A stretch of 55,735 nucleotides of DNA from Spirochaetia bacterium (GTDB lineage Bacteria > Spirochaetota > Spirochaetia > Treponematales > Treponemataceae), in NCBI GenBank assembly GCA_022773305.1, contig JALFAW010000088.1, positions 1 through 55,735 on the forward strand. Direction: 5' to 3'. A program made the translations under genes and the position numbers. Position 1 is the first letter of the stretch; each line of letters starts with the position of its first letter. The notes beneath the pieces are model-generated. The model did no database searches, had not been told where the DNA came from, and worked only from the letters and a program-made list of their open reading frames with translations. Positions 52,589 to 55,735 of this stretch are shown in pieces.

Positions 52589-52681
52589 GTTTAATCTCTG
52601 TTTATCTGACATTTATTGGTTTAACTATTATATTATTTAATAGTTTAACTTATTATTACTTTTTGTTTAACATCTGTTTAA
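52589..52681 (+). repeat. GTTTAA repeat cluster upstream of parA
   Basis: GTTTAA occurs at 52589, 52619, 52643, 52665 and 52676. Two of them are arms of an imperfect inverted repeat GTTTAACTATTA (52619-52630) and TAATAGTTTAAC (52638-52649). Position just upstream of the par promoter suits an operator or centromere (parS) bound by the small partner protein; this role is inferred. Confidence 0.5.
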
Positions 52682-52719
52682 TAACTAATAAATAATTAAA
52701 GTATTTACTAGCCATTAAC

Positions 52720-52747
52720 TTGACATTTTATGATTAAATGGTTAAAT
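52720..52747 (+). promoter_or_regulatory. parA promoter
   Basis: TTGACA (52720-52725), 16 bp, TTAAAT (52742-52747). The -35 is a perfect consensus. It gives a leader of about 30 nt containing GGAGG before the GTG start of parA. Confidence 0.6.
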
Positions 52748-52782
52748 ATGTATTAAACCTAAAAACAATCAAGGAGGCAAAC

Positions 52783-53526
52783 GTGAAATCTTATGCATTT
52801 GCTTTGCAAAAAGGCGGAACTGGAAAAACAAGCATCAGTGTATCACTTGCTGTTGAACTTGCTTCAAAAGGAAAAAAAGTTGTATACATCGACTGCGATC
52901 CTCAGGGAAATTCCAGTTCATGGCTTTTAAACAGTTTTGAACATGAATTGGCTGATATACTTTATGAAAAAGCGCAGGTTTTAGAATGTGTTTATAAATC
53001 AGATGTTGAAAATCTTTATGTAATTCCAACTTTTGGTGTCGGAGGTGAACTAAAAGTCTGGGCAAAAAAAGAAACATATCCTTTTATTTTCCAAAAAAAC
53101 ATTCTCCCTCAGCTTCAAGAACATTTTGACTATTGTATTTTTGATACATCACCTGCTTTTGATGAATTTGAAAAATCAGTTTTTATTGGTTGTGATGAAG
53201 TAGTTCCAGTTTTGAAATTGGATGAATTTTCAAAAGACGGATGGGAAATTTTTACAAAAAATCTTTCTCAAATTGACAAACAATATGGTGTACGTCCTAA
53301 ATATAAAAAAATCATTTTAAATCAGCAGGATAAACGTCTTTCAAATCAAGCTGCATATCTTGAAGCATATAATTCATCTGAAACTTCATTTGAATTTATT
53401 GTAATTCCAAAAGACCCTGCATTTGAAAAAAGTCAAAGTGCGCACACAACTATTCAGGATAAAAGAGTTCGTGCAAAAAAAGAAACTCTAGAATCTATAT
53501 CAAATTTAGCACAGAGGTTAATGTAA
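52783..53526 (+). CDS. parA: ParA-type partition ATPase
   Basis: 247 residues from GTG 52783, five bases after GGAGG; the track ATG at 52738 lies in the promoter. Deviant Walker A KGGTGKTS at 10-17, the second loop VYIDCDPQGNSSS and Walker B YCIFDTSPAFDE. It lacks an N-terminal DNA-binding extension, so it is the short ParA/Soj (type Ib) class. These ATPases move plasmid copies using a small DNA-binding partner; the next gene, overlapping by one base, fits that role. Confidence 0.92.
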   Translation: MKSYAFALQKGGTGKTSISVSLAVELASKGKKVVYIDCDPQGNSSSWLLNSFEHELADILYEKAQVLECVYKSDVENLYVIPTFGVGGELKVWAKKETYPFIFQKNILPQLQEHFDYCIFDTSPAFDEFEKSVFIGCDEVVPVLKLDEFSKDGWEIFTKNLSQIDKQYGVRPKYKKIILNQQDKRLSNQAAYLEAYNSSETSFEFIVIPKDPAFEKSQSAHTTIQDKRVRAKKETLESISNLAQRLM

Positions 53527-53882
53527 TGGCAGTACACGAAAAAAACTTATCATTTGCTGAAGAACAAAAGTTGAAAATTGCGGAAAGCGTAAAAAATACT
53601 ACAAGTCTATCTGAAAGTGTAATTCCGGAAAAGAAAGTTGAAGATAACTTGTCTTTCAAAACTGTAACTATTCAATCTTCTGTATCACAGAATTCCAGAA
53701 AAAAAGATGTATTGATTGGAATTCATGTTACAAAAGAAGAACAAACAGAGCTTCGTCAAATGTTTTGCTCAAATGGTTTTTCTCTTGCTACTGCATATAG
53801 AGCAGCAATGACTTATTTGAGACAAGATATTAGTGATGGAAAAGCAATAATTACAAACAATGGTGAAATCTTAAGAAAATAA
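53526..53882 (+). CDS. ParA partner, ribbon-helix-helix-like DNA-binding protein
   Basis: 118 residues, starting at TAATG overlapping the parA stop. The N-terminal 65 residues are polar and probably flexible. The C-terminal part fits a ribbon-helix-helix: a strand (DVLIGIHVT), a helix (KEEQTELRQMF), a turn (CSNGF) and a second helix (LATAYRAAMTYLRQDI). Small RHH proteins after a short ParA bind centromeres and repress the par promoter (ParG/Omega-like; inference). Codons 43-48 contain a complete iteron, TTTCAAAACTGTAACTA, translated as FKTVT. Confidence 0.7.
   Translation: MAVHEKNLSFAEEQKLKIAESVKNTTSLSESVIPEKKVEDNLSFKTVTIQSSVSQNSRKKDVLIGIHVTKEEQTELRQMFCSNGFSLATAYRAAMTYLRQDISDGKAIITNNGEILRK
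53653..53670 (+). repeat. Iteron inside the par partner gene
   Basis: CTTTCAAAACTGTAACTA matches the replicon iteron in 17 of 18 positions and lies within coding sequence, same orientation as the triplets. Confidence 0.85.
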
Positions 53883-53979
53883 AAAAATCCTTACAAACTT
53901 AAAAATAATGGATATTTTGAAGAAGACGACATATTTCTCGATGGATATCGTTTCAAGCCCGTAGAACCCCTTTTTTGAG
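53883..53979 (+). pseudogene. In-frame open stretch after the partner stop codon
   Basis: After the TAA of the partner gene the same frame stays open for about 32 codons, reading protein-like sequence (NNGYFEEDDIFLDGYRFKPV) to a TGA. No start codon with a ribosome-binding site fits. It may be a decayed C-terminal extension, a gene remnant, or chance. Confidence 0.3.
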
Positions 53980-54044
53980 CATTTGAGAGGACTTTTTCTT
54001 ATTACCAGAATTTTCAAAAGTTTTTCCTCATAAAGGAGGGTATA

Positions 54045-55034
54045 GTGAAAAAAAACAAAAAAGACCAGAAAAATGAAATAATCTCAGCAGATAATTCTGA
54101 TGCAGAATTATTCAATTTTGATTATAAGCCTGATATAAAACAGTCATTAGCTTATTTGCCAGCTCTTTTTACAACAGCTTCTTTACCTTTCAGAAATGTA
54201 AATAAAACTGTATTTGTACGAAAAGGCACAAAAGGAATTACATTAAAACTTACATCGCCTTTTAATGTACCTTATGGACGTTATGGAAGATTACTTTTAA
54301 GTGTTTTAACTACACATGCAGTAATTAATAAAGGAAAAGGTTCTGGACCTGTGTATATGGAATATGCAAAACTTAGCGATTTATTAAAAGAATTACAATT
54401 ACCAAAAAGTAGAGGACCTGAAATCAAAGAACAACTTGAATGCTTTTCAAACGCAGCATTTTCTTTTACACAAAAGGTTACAGAATTGAAAGCGGGATAT
54501 CTTTTTGAAGATTTATATGATGGAAATTATCCAAAACAAGATATACAAGTAACAACACATACTACCGGAAATATTCGTTTCACAGAAGGAGTTCAATATA
54601 AAGAAGCTGATGATGGAAGTGGTGATAAAAAAAGTTTTGCTTTTAAAATAGTTTTATCACCAGAGTTTGCAGCATTTTGTCAATCTCACGCAGTTCCTAT
54701 AAATTATACAGTTTACAAAAATATATCTTCTCCAATTGCAAAAGATATTTATGCTTGGCTTGTGTACAGAAATAATTCAATAACAGAACCGTTGTTTATT
54801 CCAAGACATCATCTTGTTGAACAATTTAATCCTGTAGATGATGCAAAAAACGAAAATCAGGAGAATGTAAGTTATTTTAGAATAATCGAATATATTAAAG
54901 AAATAAAAGAAAAGCATTATCCTGAATTAAAGGTAAGTTTTGATAAAACAGGGGAGGGGATTACTCTTTATAAAAGTAAACCTCCTGTTCTAGAAAAAGA
55001 TACAAGATATGCATTAATAACAACTGATATTTAA
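54045..55034 (+). CDS. repA: Plasmid-type replication initiator RepA
   Basis: 329 residues from GTG 54045 with GGAGG five bases upstream. The core matches the plasmid RepA family: FNVPYGRYGRLLLSVLTTHA, YAKLSDLLKELQLPKSRGPE, SFAFKIVLSPEFAAFCQSHA, VPINYTVYKNISSPIAKDIY and AWLVYRNNS. Such initiators bind iterons and open the origin with DnaA. Iterons lie on both sides of the gene, with DnaA boxes after it, as expected. N-terminal 35 residues are charged and flexible. Assignment to the RepA_C-type family is from memory of motifs. Confidence 0.85.
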   Translation: MKKNKKDQKNEIISADNSDAELFNFDYKPDIKQSLAYLPALFTTASLPFRNVNKTVFVRKGTKGITLKLTSPFNVPYGRYGRLLLSVLTTHAVINKGKGSGPVYMEYAKLSDLLKELQLPKSRGPEIKEQLECFSNAAFSFTQKVTELKAGYLFEDLYDGNYPKQDIQVTTHTTGNIRFTEGVQYKEADDGSGDKKSFAFKIVLSPEFAAFCQSHAVPINYTVYKNISSPIAKDIYAWLVYRNNSITEPLFIPRHHLVEQFNPVDDAKNENQENVSYFRIIEYIKEIKEKHYPELKVSFDKTGEGITLYKSKPPVLEKDTRYALITTDI

Positions 55035-55280
55035 ATCTTAGAAAAAAAATAGTTACACTTTTGAAAGATTTTATTCAGTTATCCACATATCCACAATCTC
55101 TATTAATTGTTTAAATATATTAATTGTTAATTAATTGTTTTTATAGAAGATATTTCAAAACTGTAATTATTTATTTCAAAACTGTAACCATAGAAAAATT
55201 TATAAGGTTTCTAAATCTATAAATAACATAAAAATAGGTCCTGAAAAACAGCATTTCAAAAGTGTAACTAAAAAAGTACG

Positions 55281-55304
55281 TTATCCACAAGAAAATGTGG
55301 ATAA
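55281..55304. promoter_or_regulatory. Inverted pair of DnaA boxes
   Basis: TTATCCACA (55281-55289) and TGTGGATAA (55296-55304), both perfect matches to the DnaA box, facing each other with a 6-bp spacer between two iterons. Confidence 0.75.
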
Positions 55305-55463
55305 CTATTTCAAAAGTGTAACTATTTTAAGAATAAATTTAAGAATAAAAAACTCATAATCTGAATTTCTATAATACTTTAGTTCAGAAAAATTTGAATA
55401 TGATTTCGAATATTGGGAATCATATCAGAAAAAATATAAAAATAATAAAAAGAAGATAATGTT

Positions 55464-55568
55464 ATTTCAAAACTGTAACTAAAAAAAAGCAAACAAACAG
55501 ATTTCCATTTCAAAACTGTAACTATTTATGTTTATTAAAAAATATGTTTTATTTCAAAAGTGTAACTA
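55464..55568 (+). repeat. Downstream iteron triplet
   Basis: ATTTCAAAACTGTAACTA at 55464 and 55507, and the AAGTG variant at 55551. Spacing 43 and 44 bp, the same as the upstream triplet. The last iteron abuts mosaic repeat R6. Confidence 0.9.
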
Positions 55569-55735
55569 GGTTCAATTTCGAGTATTTGATTTACAAACCG
55601 TGGCAAGGATTGTAAGGGCTGGCGAAGCCAGTTCCGAAGCGGAGCGAAGGAATGAAGGTAGCACGAAGTGCGTACGTAACCCTGAAAAGCGCGAGTTTGC
55701 AATGCAAACTCGGGACGAGAAATGCATAGCATTTC
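55569..55735 (+). repeat. Mosaic hairpin repeat, copy R6 (runs off the window)
   Basis: First 89 bp identical to R1, including CTGGC-GAA-GCCAG. Then the module changes to GCAC-GAA-GTGC (55661-55671), the string AACCCTGAAAAGC is shared again, and the tail is replaced by CGAGTTTGC-AAT-GCAAACTCG (55692-55712) and GAAATGC-ATA-GCATTTC (55719-55735). The element continues past the window end. Confidence 0.85.

Larger units (their letters stand above)
55035..55568. other. Putative replication origin: iterons, DnaA boxes, AT-rich 9-mers
   Basis: Order along the plus strand: one inverted iteron (55050-55066), a perfect DnaA box TTATCCACA (55079-55087) and a near-match, three direct TTAATTGTT 9-mers (55103, 55120, 55131), iterons at 55152, 55173 and 55253, two inverted DnaA boxes (55281-55289, 55296-55304), an iteron at 55307, then a triplet at 55464, 55507 and 55551. 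No gene. All parts of an iteron-type plasmid origin are present. Confidence 0.8.

Noticed and set aside
52334-55568. CRISPR array
   Set aside because: The 18-bp repeats are short, differ at one base, occur in both orientations and inside a gene, and spacing is irregular outside the triplets. No cas genes. Iterons fit better.

Overview
The window is a low-GC (about one third by eye) bacterial chromosome segment whose gene content and order point to the spirochaete genus Treponema. The signs are a flagellar rod/C-ring/export operon, two adjacent FlaA sheath-protein genes, a cheA/cheW-cheR-like/cheX/cheY cluster, and a division cluster running into xerD, dprA, topA, xerC and hslVU. From memory this order resembles T. 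pallidum and T. denticola. The added glycerol kinase, CstA, GH43 and esterases suggest a free-living or gut fermenter of plant material. Species cannot be fixed from the sequence alone.

Layout. 1-858 is the 3' end of a uridine-kinase-like gene. 894-8314 (minus) is flgB-flgC-fliE-fliF-fliG-fliH-fliI-fliJ, with a sigma28-type promoter in front of flgB and a second, sigma70-type promoter in front of fliF. 8461-12154 holds a metallo-hydrolase, cstA and two small uncharacterised genes. 12411-31069 (minus) runs mraZ, rsmH, ftsL, murF, ftsW, ftsQ, ftsA, ftsZ, xerD, a TPR lipoprotein, dprA, topA, glpK, xerC, hslV, hslU. 31220-39567 holds a possible nuclease-fold protein, the flaA pair, fba, a membrane protein, manA with a nucleotidyltransferase, deoD and nfeD-SPFH. 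39675-47521 holds a divergent histidine kinase/response regulator pair and the chemotaxis operon. 47835-51852 is a three-gene hemicellulose operon (lipoprotein esterase, GH43, carboxylesterase).

52300 to the end is a plasmid-type replicon directly beside the core genes: parA, a ribbon-helix-helix-like partner and a RepA-type initiator, surrounded by 18-bp iterons and DnaA boxes. It is either an integrated plasmid or a plasmid-like origin carried by the chromosome.

Three layers of structure lie between and across the genes. (1) A dispersed, GC-rich mosaic repeat has a conserved head and interchangeable mini-hairpins, most with a GAA loop. Copies sit at 6.7, 23.9, 30.5, 31.9 (head only), 47.6 and 55.6 kb, and three of them separate genes normally joined in operons (fliE/fliF, ftsA/ftsZ, mraZ/rsmH). 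(2) Inverted-repeat, MITE-like elements lie at 9.2 and 52.0 kb, and related hairpins at 12.3 and 52.1 kb. (3) At least seven genes have a -10 hexamer 6-8 nt before the start codon and no Shine-Dalgarno sequence, which predicts leaderless mRNAs.

The candidates for an undescribed system are the modular hairpin repeat family and the replicon with two equally spaced iteron triplets plus one iteron inside the coding sequence of the partition partner. No searches, folding or alignments were run. All coordinates and motif matches are from reading by eye.
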